Shown: one piece after another, positions 25,656-37,499 of the stretch
Position numbering within the stretch: the first letter of the stretch is position 1
Layout of the letters: every line of letters begins with the position of its first letter
Source of the DNA: Agrypnia vestita
Taxonomy: Eukaryota > Arthropoda > Insecta > Trichoptera > Phryganeidae
Length of the DNA stretch: 64,000 bases
NCBI GenBank assembly: GCA_016648135.1
Contig: JADDOH010002112.1
Coordinates: 1 to 64,000 of the forward strand
Reading direction: 5' to 3'
Made by a program: the position numbers and the translations under genes
Notes under the pieces: generated by a model
What the model saw: the letters and a program-made list of their open reading frames with translations, nothing else
Told to the model about the DNA's origin: nothing
Databases searched by the model: none

Positions 25656-25803
25656 TTTCCATTTAAGAAAGACAATCGAATTAGTATGTGTAAACACATT
25701 GTTTCGTTGTGTTAGTGTTTATACAACGAAACAATGTGCCTCGTAAGCACGACTTACATATACCTACTAATTCGATTGCATTTCTTAAATGGAAAGACCT
25801 ATA
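25656..25803. repeat. Palindromic foldback (family E)
   Basis: Arms run from AGGTCTTTCCATTTAAGAAA to the inverse at TTTCTTAAATGGAAAGACCT, with an inner core TTGTTTCGTTGTGTTA / TACAACGAAACAATG. A second member is at 53,021-53,177. Confidence 0.6.
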
Positions 25804-26689
25804 CCTACCTACCTAACTGATAACTGTCCTACTACTCGTAGGACAGAATGCATATGTGTATATTTTCTGTTTTTTTTTAAATAATTTTTCTTTTCAAAAA
25901 CCTACAAAAATTTTATATTTTTCATCACCATTTTTGTTCCCTTATCCTAGTGGGGTCGGGGGCTCGAAGTGTCTACAAGACACATCTTGCACCTTCCCCT
26001 GTCATGGGCTGTTTCAGTAGGTACCTACTTGCTGACCAAACACGACACAATCTATCGTCATAAGTGCTGCAGTACATTCCTTCTTGTTAAGTATCTAGGT
26101 AGGTACATACGTCATGTGTAATTAAAAAGTATAAAAAAAGATTAATATAAAATGACATTTAATCGGCTATTGATAAGTGACACGTGCTGAAAAAACATAC
26201 AAAAGTAAAATCTCATAAAAATTACGTTCCAAGCGGACGCAGTCAGGTTCAAAGTTAAATCGATAAATTAACAATGTGTGATGTCTGTATTTGACTTAAG
26301 TCCAAAAAACTCATTTTATGAGTTTTTTACCAATTTTTTCAAAGATTTTTTATTCTATACTTGTAATATTTTCAGAATTTATTCATTGATTAAGAATCTT
26401 TTTGAGGTTTCTTTGATTTTTCATTTTAATGCAGGCATTTAGTTGTTCTAGTTCTCAAAATTTTACTGATAATTTGATATAAGAAGATTGGGTTATACTT
26501 AGTGACTGAATGTTAGTATGTACCTACGTTATTTTGTCTCAAAATTACTATGTACTAAGACATCATGGCAATAATTAATATAAGAAAATTAGTACAAGAC
26601 TTTCAGGAACGAAGGAATCCGGTGTTGTATGAACAAAAATGTATTCAAGACATGTTGGCTCTCAGGTACAGAAATAATTAACGCTACGC

Positions 26690-26971
26690 GTTTCCCCGCG
26701 GACCGTGCGAACGAACGTGTACGCGCATCGTGCACTGAAAGAATCACCTGCAAAGCGAGCGCAGTGTCCAAATGGCGAAATTAGCGCGATGGTAAACACT
26801 CGGTCCGAGCGCCGTTCGCTCATTCAATATTCGAGCGCAGACGGCCATTCGGGTTTCCGTACAATGTTGGCGCGGGCATGTTCGCCGTTCGGGCGCGCCC
26901 GGAAGCATTCGGCTAGCGGCGTCGCTCAGCGAGTTCGACGAACACGGCCGCCATCTTAGTGACGCGCCAAT
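26690..26971 (+). promoter_or_regulatory. Promoter region of MADF gene A with GTTCG/CGAAC cluster
   Basis: A CpG-rich block immediately upstream of the ATG. By eye it holds seven GTTCG or CGAAC words (for example GCGAACGAACG, GCCGTTCGCT, GTTCGCCGTTCGGG, GAGTTCGACGAACA). The same words cluster upstream of the other two MADF first exons. Confidence 0.45.
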
Positions 26972-27313
26972 ATGGCGATGGAATGGACGCGCGAACAAAC
27001 GGTTCGGCTCATCCGCTCGCTGAAGCGACAGGAGATACTGTGGAACTCCCGCTCCAAGTCGTACAGAGACAGGAAGAAGAAGGCGATCGCCTGGGGCACG
27101 GTGGAGTCGGAGTCGGGCATCCCGGTGGACATCTGCAAGAGGAGGGTCGAGTCGCTGCTGGCCTCCTGCAGGAGGGAGAAGAACAAGATAATGAAGAGCA
27201 AGTCCATGGACGAGCCCGAGTTCGTCTACGAGCCGAAGTGGATCTACTGGAAAGAGTTCAGATTCCTGCGGGGCGTCCCGGACGAGGAAGGTGACCCCCT
27301 CGATGACAACTTG
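26972..27313 (+). CDS. MADF gene A exon 1
   Basis: Encodes 114 aa containing the complete MADF domain. The donor is GTAAGA at 27,314. The acidic linker EEGDPLDDNL ends the exon, paralleling GDDDPLGTAPEQ and DEDPLGRGPEI in the other two units. Confidence 0.9.
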
Positions 27314-30300
27314 GTAAGACTTTTAAGACAGGTTTATTATAGGTAGGTTTCAACTATTTTGAAAGTAACAAAGTAATTCGCGAACAAAAAAGCAACGTCG
27401 AACATTTATTACAACTTTCTTATGAGTAAATTCAGCGGACGTAAATGTATAAAACACATAAATTTTTAAAGAGTAAAATTTATACTTGTAAGTAAATTTG
27501 CGTAGGCTTATGAATAATTCAAATTCCTGTGTGCCTCGCGTAGGAAAATTGAAAGAAAACTGAAAGTATTAATTTCCCTTGAAATATTCCAACCAATGTG
27601 ACCTTTCAGAAGTACATAATTTATTTTGTACCTAGACAGGTAATTATTAAGATTGTTGTGTGTAGGTACCTACGATCTTCATGCCTTTTCTAGAACTTCT
27701 AAATCTAGTCTTATGCAGAGCGTAACAGAGCTAGTCCACTATACTTCACAGTTAGTTGTGAGCCGAAAATTTCAAACTAACATGACCTAATGTTATGGAG
27801 TTATGGAGATATGCAAATCAAAGTTTGCATTTGGTTTCTATATTTCTGACTTATTGTCTGTTAAACGTTGGACTATCATTAAATGGACATTTATCTAATA
27901 AAAATAATTAATTCGCTTTAATACAAGTCAAATAAAATTATTAAAATGTTGCAGAAATTTGAACCGGAATTTTTTCTCAAGGTTTTGATCATTTCATTTG
28001 AATTGATTAAAGCGAATTAATTTTTAATATACGAAAACAAGTAATGAAATAAAACAATGAACTTTGTTTTTTCCACTTATATTTGAGCACTTGTTTCACT
28101 ACATGATTCGGAAACGTCCGTTTCCTTCATCAGGTGAATTAAGACTGAGGTATGTAGGTATGTAGTGTAGTGCGTGTGTCTGACAACCGAAGTCCTACAC
28201 AATGTAGACACTGTGATGAACAAGAACAACAACACGTGGCAGGGGGGCTGAGGTCCATGAGATTGGTCAGAATGGATGTCCACACAGTAATCATGACGTC
28301 CATCGAAGTACATCAGCACATCATACGCGTTACACAACTCACTCAGAATGACCCCGACATCCAACGGGGTACACAGAAGAAGGAGGGAGAACGGGAAGAG
28401 CGTCGCGAAGGAATAGACATCCAGGAAGCTACAGGGCCTGTTGTAGGAGTGGGGAGTGGCGGGGGTCACACAGCCACCTGCGTGCCACAAGGAGAACGGG
28501 CTGCTAGAAAGCAAAGGCAGCAGTATCCGAAAAAAATTAATACACAAGATTACGAATGAAGGTAAATTATTAATGATGTCGAGTTTATAGAAATATAATC
28601 TAGAGATGTATAAACAACGGATTTGACAGCGATATATATATATATAGATAGATACTATCTATTAATATATATATACTATATATCGATATCTATATATATC
28701 ATATATAAATATAGAATATCCTTATCTATAGATATATACCTATATATATTAATAAAATCTAGAATTCAGTACATTCTAAATTAGTAATCCTCAGTGATTG
28801 CATTGAAAATTAATATTTTTTAAATTATTTGGATACTTGTGCCTTTGCTTTTATACCCATCATATGTCGATGTAATTCTGTGGAAAATTTAAAAGGCAGC
28901 AGATACATTACATTACAGCCAAGTCAACTTTCATTAAATGGAAAGGTGACTTTTTTGGGGGGAAAAATTTTCAAATAGAAACAATCCATTGTCCGAAATT
29001 TGAAGATCGGAAAACAGCAATACTGTAGTTAGGTAATTATTTAAATTATTCCATCCTGGAACGTATTTGAAGCACAATTGTTAGACAATTTAAAAATGTA
29101 TGTTTGTAAGCATTAGATAATTATTTATATGTTTTAATTACTGAGTAATTAAATTAAATAACGACATGAACATGATGCGATGATGTGTGATGTGAGTGTG
29201 AACGTGCATTGTATTATTTCAATTGGATGTGAACGTGTCGACTTTGAAATAATATAACATTGTATTTGCATGTATTTAGCATACATGTATAGGTGTGTTT
29301 GTGTGTATAATGCATGTAAGAACACGCGAGATAATTTTTTTAGTTGTCTTCTTCTGCATGTGAGATGGAGAAAAATTCAAGGTCGCCGAATGCCTCCATG
29401 CTTTTTGATTACTCAACGGAAAATAGTTATGATCACACAATAATTATGTATACATTAGCCGCACACCCGTAAAAATCATGGAACATGAAATGGTTCGCGT
29501 TTTTGCTAAGCCGTAGTATATTTTTAGGGTCTATGCAGAGGCGGTGGTAGCAATGTCGCTAGGGTGCCGCGCTGGCATTTGCGCGTCCGAGGTTCGCGGT
29601 TCGCGCCCTACATCCAGCCGTGTAATTTTCTTATCCGTGAATTTGAACAAAATTACGGACGTTACATGAAGTTACGGACAGACAGACAACGAAATTGCGA
29701 ATATGTTTTATTGCTCCTAGGGCCGTTTTGTTGATTTCACACACCATACTCAAAATATCCCCAATTTGATGTTATCAAATTGGGGATATTTTGAGTATGT
29801 ATAAATTCTTCAAGAACTGTATTTTGTCCACAGAATGATCATCGTTTACTCAAGACAAGAATACTATAGATGTCTCGCGGAGTCAAAGCTATTTATATGG
29901 TAAAGTAGGTATGGACGTGTAATGGGTGTTTATAGGGCTTATGACCTAGTGATATTTAAAATTTTGTAAAAATTTTATAGATGTGATCGTCAATGTCGGC
30001 GGAATAGGAGAACGTTACATTGTTGTATTATTTATTGATTTGGCATTATATATATTTATTTCAATGTTTACAAAACCTATTACCGTAATTTGATAATGCA
30101 CAAAATTCCTTATAATATAAAATGAGAAAGTAAGTATAAGATAATAAAGATAAAAGATGTAAAATACAGAGTAAATATAAAATAACACAATAATGACAAA
30201 ATTAAGTATAAAATAACAGAGATAAAAAATATTAATTACAGAGTTAATATACAACAACAAAAGTATCAAGAAGAAGAAATACATATTCAATAGTATGAAA

Positions 30301-33300
30301 AAGTTAAAACAAACGTGAATTAATTATTCATTATGCTTGTATATAAATCAACGCTACATTGTGTAAAGTGATCACTTAAGCCGGCCGTATGATAGATCGC
30401 CCTACAAACACCCAAAGACTTCCACACCATATAAATGGCTTCGTCTCTACGAGACATGTATAATATAATATCTTGATTAATCAAATTGCGGTTTATAGCT
30501 GTTCCAGGCAGGACCGTGCAATCTTAGCTCACGGTATTTTAAGCGGATTCGGAGTCGGCCGACTTTCACTTCCTTTTTAAAATTACTTCCTATTTTAATC
30601 ATTCGTTAATGAACGTGTCGTGGTTACTTTATGCATAACTAATAACGAATGCCTGGGCCTATATTTGAGTCATGTCAAATTTGACCTGTCAATTTTCAAA
30701 TTATGCAATTTTAATTAATGATCACCATCTTTACGTATGATAATTCTCTTAGACATAACGACCGCAATACTCAATAATTGTTACGAATTTTAATTTATTT
30801 GCTTGTTCGCCACTTGCACGGCACATGCTTAATCGCTGTGCAGGACATGTGCCAATGCGTAAAAGATTATTATTATTTATATAAATGTACATAATTCTTT
30901 TCTTCTTAAGTTACTTAAAAATTTTAACTTTGTATTTAAATGTCTTTTTTTGCTTTTAGACTTAAAATTGTTTTTGTTTTTTTATTTCTTTTGTTTATAA
31001 AATGAATATTATTTTTTATTATTTAGTAAAAGTGTAACATTAAATTGTGAAAATGAACCTGCAGACAAACGTCTTCTTAGACGTTTTGTGGGACTAGAAA
31101 TATTACAAAAATGTAAAAAAAAAAATAGATAAATAAGAAAAATAATAAAAAATCTCATTGCATTGATACATAAATATATGCATGTTGCGAGAGCAGGCCG
31201 AAGACATTGTAATTGGGATATTATAATATGGATTGTATTTGAAATAATTATTGTATTGTTTTTTATGTATTTTGTACGTGGTATTCTGTTATTGCCTATT
31301 AAATTCTGGTATGCCTCATTAAAAATAAAATAAAATCAATACACCACTTTTCATCTCTAATAATGGTTATGTGAGAGCGAATAGGTATGCAATGCATCAA
31401 TGAGTTAAAAAAGAACTACTAAAAATACGGTTTCAGAGATACATTTCATCAAATTTCTGTACTCAAATAATATATTCCTTTATACACGTGTTGTATTTGT
31501 TATCCGGCTTTATGGGCAGGCCTATTTTTGCACATTATGTTCGAACCCGGCTTATATTTGAGTCCCAGCCTTTTCTCAGAGCTGGCTTTTTTTAGAAAAT
31601 ACAGTACGTATGCTTTAGAAGCAATAATACATAGAGATGAATTATGCCACATTTTGTATGGCAACGAGTGAAGTCCTTAAAGTGTAGACGCGGGGGGATT
31701 CGTCGACCTTCGATAGCTCTCGCAAATACCCGAACATAAAGGGCGATTCTTACGGTAACATCTTCACTTAATTTCAATCACCTTACTTAAGTTAATTTTT
31801 TTCAAAGTTTCTATGCTCAGAACACGTTACCATTTTGAATAATTTAACTACTAAAATGGCGCACTTTCTTCTAAAAATGTGCTTGGCGTATGGCATGTAC
31901 GAAACGTCACAGATGACTGATGGTTGGTCTTGTTACCATAAGGGTTTCATAACATCAGGATTTCTTCTCTATTGTACTATAACCTTTTTGTTTAGAAGTC
32001 TTGGGCGAGAGCGAATCATCAACATCGGATGCACATGCACGAGTTATTCTTTCGCGAATTATATCACGTTTTCTCGCTCTAGCACATGCAGCTTAGCCGA
32101 TGTATGTGTATTTCTTTCTTCGTCTGTTATCCGTGAGAAATTAAGAACATAAAATAAATGTATACTGGTTAAACTTTATGTATTTTTGTAGTTGTTTGTT
32201 TTAATTTATCTCAATTTTTTAATTATTTCAAATATCTAATGTCTTCAATAAAGCCACATTCACTTTTTTAGTTTTTAGTAATCTTTATTGAAATGTTTAT
32301 TTTTAGATTTCTCGCTTACCTTAATGTACAACACAAAAATATCAAATTCACTCTCGAAAAAAATGATGATAATAGTTTAAATTTTTTGGACCTCTCTATC
32401 AAAGTTAATAATAATAAGTTACAATTTAACATTTACCGAAAACCCACACATACCGATACCGTTATTCCTGCATCGTCTTCCCATCCGACAGCGCATAAAA
32501 TGGCCAGCTTCCATTCCATGTTAAATAGATTAATTAAAATTCCCCTTAACACCATTGATTATGACAACGAAGTAAATATAATTAAACATATTGCTATTAA
32601 CAATGGATATAATGGCGCGTTAATAGATAGAATGTTGAAATCAAAAATTAATAATAAACTTATCGAAACATATTTATACTCAGGCAAAAATATTAAAACC
32701 ACCGATAATACACTTTGGCGAAAAATTCTTTATAATGGTCCGATTTCTAATAAAATTACAAATTGCTTCCCTACTCATATTAGACCAGCTTATTACACAA
32801 ACAATAATATTGGTAAAATTCTTCTAAATTCAAAAACAAAAATAGGTATGTTAGAAAAAAGTGGGATATATGAAATAACTTGCGGAGATTGTGACAAAAA
32901 GTATATAGGCCAAACCACTAGAAACTTAAATACACGCATAAAAGAACATCGCCGCTGCTTAAAAAATAACAATTTCTCCGAATTTGCCAATCATATAATT
33001 AACACCAATCATTCTTTCGATAGTCACAAATTAAAATTACTCCACTCGGTTCCCCATAGACGATGGATAATGAATAGTTTGGAAACCGTTGAAATCCTAA
33101 AAAATTTAAATTCTGGAAACACATTAATAAATAATATCACATTTCAGTCCAGTTCACCACTCCTAAAGCTGTTCGGCGAAAAAAATACCCTTCCCTGCCG
33201 CGCGCCCCCCTGACCCCCCTGACCTACCCAATTAGATTGATAAATTTTGTATTTAAATTAGTTATTATCTATACCTGATGATGAGAGGGACTGCTCCTCT

Positions 33301-35346
33301 CGAAACTATAGTTGTAAATTAATAACTCATATTGTGTGTGTATTACAAAGTATATTAAAACATATTTGAAAACAAATTGTATAATTGAGTGGATACCAAT
33401 GGTGAGCTCTGTTAGAAAACTATTTTTTGTTTGTTTTATATTTTTTTCATGAACGAATGATCAATTTGTATTTTCAATAAAACCGACCATGTATAAAATT
33501 AGATTAAAATTTAAAAATTGTAAAAATTGAATATCAAGACCAAAACGTAAACCTCTTACTCGTTTTAGCAAAATCTGAACTATACATATGCATAACACAG
33601 GCCGCTATTGATATCGGCGACTCGATTTATCGTCGTCTTTTGTGTTTGCGAAAAAATTCCTCACGGCCATAATTGATTTCTACACCGGTAACTATTTTGC
33701 ATCATTATTCAAACATTTTTGTTCAATGTTAGATCAGTCAGCGTTAAATTACTGCAACACGTGCCGACAGCGTAATTCCTAATTTACCTATGCCTATGTG
33801 CGTACAATTTTCGCTAATGTTACTTAATCGCCGGACATTGAACTCCGAAGTGGAAAATTCACTGAAATCGCAACACATAATTAGTTGCGCAATTATTATC
33901 AAATTAATGCATCACAACAAGAACAGGAAATTACGACTGCAGTGTATTTATGGAAAATATTTATTTGTTTCGAACGTCACATTTTAAAATATTTCTGGAA
34001 AAATAAGGTCACGCGGAAAAGTGTGGAAGTGTAACAAAATGAGAGTCCCACTATTGCTTGCCCAACATAACTTGGCGTGCGGCAAGATTGGAACTAAAAC
34101 CCGCCCCGCCCGCACCCGGCGGCAACCCCTCGCCCTGTAACTCAGTACAATTTTGTATTTGCTCGGGAGCTGTGACATCTTGATTACCAATATACACTGA
34201 ATTATTATGTCCAAAACATCCAAAACAGTCCGGGGTGGTGCAAGAACAATTGCCAATGAAGTATTAAAGTTTTGCGAAGCTGAAAAAGCAAATAATGGAC
34301 CGATTTTACCGTCTGACAGTTTGACATATAGAGCGGTCGCCGCGGACCGCGCTGTTACCCGACCAAATATATATTGAAGGCTCTGACACTGGTCACCGGA
34401 CATTCAGTATATTATGAATTGTGTAATAAATTTACAACCTGGCAACTTCTGTTTCGCGACAGGGGCGCCCTCCCTCGCACGCCAAGTTATAGTGGTGGCA
34501 CTCTACATACATAATAGTAATTTAATTAGATACTATCGACGTTTTTCAAAACCGATATTTTTTCCCAGACACTGGGATTCCGCTGTCTCGATATTTTTAG
34601 TGATTTACCAAATAAAATAAATAGTATATCTTTAATCAATTCCCATGACCTTTATTAAAACATGGCAGTAAGTTTTTATTATATTAAAAAATGATAGCGC
34701 TGTTTACTTTCACTATCCCAATTTATAATAGTTTCGTTGTCTATGACCCCATGTTCTCGAAGTTTCCGGCATAGTTTAGTTATTTCAAAACCCTTCCAGA
34801 ATGTTCGGAAGGCTTTGATCACGCTTAGCTCTTATTATTTTAGACTCCCGTGACGATGAATATTTTTTTCAGGACTTGTCGCAGCCCATGTTGCCCCAGT
34901 GGTCGCCGTCCGCCAGGAGGCCGCCCCGCAAGCGCCGCAAGCTAAAAGACGCCTCCAAGTTCGAGGACAGCCAGTGGATCGCGCACAAGCCTCAGCGGGA
35001 GGGCGACGAGCACGACGCGTTCGGCATCACCGTCGCCGCCAAGCTGCGCAAGATGGAGGAGAACCAGCGGCTCTTCGCCGAGAACATCATCAACCAGACG
35101 CTGTACAAGGGGATGCTGTTCCAGCTGACGCCGCAGTCCGAGGCGGAGCTGTTCCACCAGCACAGGATGGTCCCGCAGCACGCGCAGGAGACCCAGCAGC
35201 AGCACCAGCAGGCGGAGCAGTGGCAGACGCACTCCTTCGCCGCGGCGGCCTCCTACGCCCCCAAGACCAACTCCCTCCCCGTCGTCGTGCAGCACCAGCC
35301 GAGGCAGGAGTCGGCGGACGATTTCAAACAGATCAACATGCTTTGA
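26972..35346 (+). CDS. MADF-BESS-like transcription factor, gene A (two exons)
   Basis: The CDS joins 26972-27313 and 34873-35346 by a phase-0 intron (TTG|GTAAGA ... TTTTTTTCAG|GAC), giving 271 aa. Residues 6-95 are a MADF domain (RLIRSLKRQEILWN, KKKAIAWGTVESESGI, CKRRVESLLASCRREK, WIYWKEFRFLRG): the Myb/SANT-like DNA-binding fold of the Adf-1 family. The second exon has a basic segment (RRPPRKRRKL, a likely nuclear signal) and a BESS-like block (FGITVAAKLRKMEENQRLFA, ENIINQTLYKGMLFQL), then a Gln/Ser-rich tail ending QINML. BESS motifs mediate protein contacts in this family. The start ATG precedes another Met two codons later; either may be used. The intron is 7.6 kb and full of retroelement debris. 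Confidence 0.88.
27314..28090. other. 5' part of gene A intron with family C MITE fragment
   Basis: AT-rich intron. 27,770-28,030 matches family C (TTATGGAGATATGCAAATCA, TTTAATACAAGTCAAATAAA) as a degraded foldback. Confidence 0.5.
28095..28138 (-). ncRNA. Hammerhead ribozyme motif, near-complete (one core change)
   Basis: Read on the minus strand: TTCAC, CTGATGA, extra A, GGAAAC, loop GGAC, GTTTCC, GAAT, CATGT, A, GTGAA. Helix I (TTCAC/GTGAA, 5 bp) and helix II (GGAAAC/GTTTCC, 6 bp) are perfect. The only departure from the hammerhead core is A15.1 changed to U (GAAT for GAAA); ACATGT would have made the palindromic helix III. No retroelement ORF is adjacent, so it is a solo copy. Confidence 0.65.
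28631..28752. repeat. TA/GATA-rich microsatellite
   Basis: Imperfect (TA)n with GATA and TATC interruptions. Followed at 28,757 by the dispersed block also seen at 4832. Confidence 0.7.
29530..29712 (+). mobile_element. tRNA-derived SINE
   Basis: A B-box-like GGTTCGCGCCC follows a GC-rich head at 29,530-29,615. The body GTGAATTTGAACAAAATTAC, GGACGTTACATGAAGTTACG, GACAGACAGACAACGAAATT is shared with 57,061-57,225 and, degraded, 55,970-56,015. Confidence 0.6.
29860..30490. mobile_element. Family B MITE, disrupted
   Basis: The outer parts GATGTCTCGCGGAG and CTTCGTCTCTACGAGACATG, ATATCTTGATTAATC match family B ends. The inner block ACATTGTGTAAAGTGATCAC also occurs at 36,133-36,165. The middle contains AT-rich sequence with an open frame of no recognisable family. 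Confidence 0.45.
30491..32280. other. Intronic DNA of gene A, nothing recognised
   Basis: AT-rich sequence without a supported exon or clear repeat. Short open frames at 31,592-31,777 and 31,835-32,152 have no family features. Confidence 0.4.
32293..33213 (+). mobile_element. 5'-truncated Penelope-like retroelement: RT C-terminus and GIY-YIG endonuclease ORF
   Basis: An open frame of 306 codons in gene A's intron, same strand as the host gene. Residues 31-36 (FLDLSI) and 48-55 (YRKPTHTD), with SSHPTAHK, are the C-terminal RT/thumb signature of Penelope-like elements. Residues 191-219 (GIYEITCGDCDKKYIGQTTR, then NLNTRIKEH) are the GIY-YIG endonuclease core with the CxxC that marks Penelope endonucleases. 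The catalytic RT palm (YxDD) is absent because the copy is truncated; intact family members are over 700 aa. No stop or frameshift interrupts what remains, suggesting a fairly recent insertion. In-frame stops lie just upstream. Confidence 0.85.
33272..33316 (+). ncRNA. Hammerhead ribozyme in the Penelope 3' region
   Basis: TAC, CTGATGA, extra T, GAGAGG, loop GACTGCT, CCTCTC, GAAA, CTATAGT, T, GTA. Helix II is 6 perfect pairs, the core CTGATGA...GAAA is intact, helix III is the palindrome ACTATAGT, and helix I is only 3 pairs (TAC/GTA) with a GUU-type cleavage triplet. It lies 59 bp after the ORF stop on the same strand. Hammerheads are established components of Penelope-like elements; activity of this copy is inferred. 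Confidence 0.7.
34048..34495 (-). mobile_element. TIR element, copy 2 (family F)
   Basis: Ends CCACTAT...ATAGTGG with inner inverted blocks AACTTGGCGTGCG and CGCACGCCAAGTT. It matches the 4133-4556 copy in opposite orientation over its whole length. It contains TTTGCTTTTTCAG, a good 3' splice site on the minus strand (in the sense orientation of the copy at 4133). Located in gene A's intron. Confidence 0.65.
34873..35346 (+). CDS. MADF gene A exon 2 (BESS-like domain)
   Basis: Starts right after TTTTTTTCAG in phase 0 with DLSQPMLPQWSP. The BESS-like helix pair is at exon residues about 48-93. The tail is Gln-rich and ends in TGA at 35,344-35,346. It is GC-rich compared with the surrounding intron. 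Confidence 0.88.
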   Translation, partial: DLSQPMLPQWSPSARRPPRKRRKLKDASKFEDSQWIAHKPQREGDEHDAFGITVAAKLRKMEENQRLFAENIINQTLYKGMLFQLTPQSEAELFHQHRMVPQHAQETQQQHQQAEQWQTHSFAAAASYAPKTNSLPVVVQHQPRQESADDFKQINML

Positions 35347-35842
35347 CAGGAGCCCAACAGGAGAAACCGAGGATAAAAGTACCAAATGCGGTGTCCACGG
35401 TACGAGACACGGTGGATAAGCCACAAACGAGATAAATCTACGCGTCGTGTACGCTTGTTGAGATTTGGATAAACTCGAAGATCACCGGTGAGACTGATTC
35501 GTGTACACGTCGTTCGATTTGATTATAGGTGTTCTGTTTTAACTGCCGGGGAGATTAAAAATTAACCCAGCGGACGAACGGAACGTCAAAGATTAACGGA
35601 TCGATATGTTTGACGATTTACGTACAGCGGGGGGAAGCGAGTCAAGCTGGCGGTGCTCGAATATCTGAGATTTGATTTGTTCGGTGTTTGACTGCGAGAG
35701 CCGAGAATTATCTCAAAGTCGAAAAACTTTTTAAATCTCTTTATGGCCAGAATTTCGGCTGATTACAGAATTCAGACACTCAGTAAAGAACATGCGTTGG
35801 TTATAATAATTCGAAAGCAAGTGATTGAGATTTGCTGACAAA
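35347..35842. other. 3' UTR of gene A and downstream DNA
   Basis: Moderately GC sequence grades into AT-rich DNA by about 35,700. I see no clear AATAAA close to the stop, so the 3' end is not placed. Confidence 0.35.
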
Positions 35843-36345
35843 GGGCCGGTTGTTTGTAGTAAAGGATTGTAAAAACAGAATATTTTGAGTATCTTAAAAA
35901 ATATCAAGAATACAATACTGGATTTTAATCCCAGGGGGACATCATTAATCAAGATATATGATAGGTGTCTCGTAGAGACGATGACTAGTTTATGGGAATG
36001 ACAAAATTTTCAAGCACAGGTGGCGGTAGTAAAAATACAACACACATATGGAATAAGATGTGCATATTAAACATGTATACAACTTCAAAAAAAAAAGATG
36101 TGATAGTCTATCATGGGTGGAATTGTAAACGTTACATTGTGTAAAGTGATCACTTTAGCCAGCGATACGCTAGGTCGTAAGCCTTGTGGACATCCAAAAA
36201 GACTTCCATAGGTACCTACTTTTCCATAAAAATAGTAGCTTCGTCTCTACGAGATTATATCTTGATTATTGTAAAAACCATAGATTTTTACGAAATCTGG
36301 TTGTGTTTTGTGTAACGAGACCCAGTTGATACAAACGGTCCAAAG
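35843..36345. mobile_element. Nested MITEs: family B inside family A
   Basis: Family A starts GGGCCGGTTGTTTGTAG and resumes as AAAACCATAGATTTTTACGA ... GATACAAACGGTCC. Between about 35,937 and 36,276 sits a family B element: GACATCATTAATCAAGATAT, GGTGTCTCGTAGAGACGA ... TCGTCTCTACGAGATTATAT, CTTGATTA. Confidence 0.6.
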
Positions 36346-37490
36346 TAAGATAGGAGATATGTATTTAAATAATAATATGTACAGAATTAAATATTTTAAA
36401 AATGCATTTGAATAATTTGGAAATACGACAGTAAAAAATAATCACTGTACAGATCAAAATAAAAAACTCTCGAAAATTTTGAAGAAATAATAACTTAACA
36501 GGTTTTGGTGTCGTCAATTGCCACTTCGAATGCAAAGCCTTCAATAATTATTGTTCATAAACATTCCACCTTTTGAAGACATTTTAATTAGATTTCAATA
36601 GAAATACTAATTACAATAGCCTAAAAATTTCAATGCACTTCGATCATAACCAGGAGACCCCCCAAACCATTAAAAGTTTATCTTGTTTTATTATTGTTAA
36701 TTAGTATTACTTGATCAAACTTTTCTAAAAAATTAGCCTTGTAAATAAATATATCTTAGCGTTAGCCTGTTTCGGATTTGTTTAAAAAAATTTTTAAATT
36801 TGTTAATAAGTGATATTTCTTTTACACAAAATTTGTCATACTGATCGTTTATATGGCAAATTAGGAATTAAATCATCATATGTACAATAATTGTAAATAA
36901 ACTATGATATAAAAATATTCTGAAGGCATCCAAATTAAATGTACATATTATCGAGGGTACAACAATAAATAAATTAAAACAATAAAAATGCATTTTATTA
37001 AAAAAATGATTATAAAACTTATTATGACATTCCTACATTCCATATAGGTAGGGTGTGACAGAGCTAGTCCATAATTTAAGGTAGATTCCTTCCTAAATTC
37101 GAAACAGTCGAAAATGTTCCAGCAACAATGTCCTTATATCAATAGGTTATTATTTTACAGAAGATAAGTAAGAAATATTGAAAAAAAATGAAATTTTTGT
37201 AATATCTTATCTCTTTAAATGGTGGTATAAGGATATACATAGGTAGGTACGTATATTAATTACTTTTGTTGTTGTTACTAATTTGAAGGAAATATCAAAA
37301 ATGCGATATACCTAGTCATATTGAGGTTCAATCGATTTTTTGACTTCTTGTAACGAAAAATTATAACAACATAAAGCAAAGGATAATAAATTATTTAAAG
37401 GAAGAATATTAGAAGCTTAGGTAAAAATCTACAAAAATTTAGACTTAAAATATATTCCGGTAAAGAAAATATATCGATCCTGTCTGACGT
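36346..37490. other. Intergenic AT-rich DNA
   Basis: No gene is supported. It is very AT-rich with short T and A runs, and a degraded family C fragment near 37,060-37,230. Confidence 0.4.
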
Positions 37491-37499
37491 CAGAGAAAA

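Noticed and set aside
34899..35435. 178-codon frame overlapping MADF gene A exon 2
   Set aside because: An Arg/Ala-rich out-of-frame translation of a GC-rich exon; the correct frame shows the BESS-like block shared with exons X and Y.
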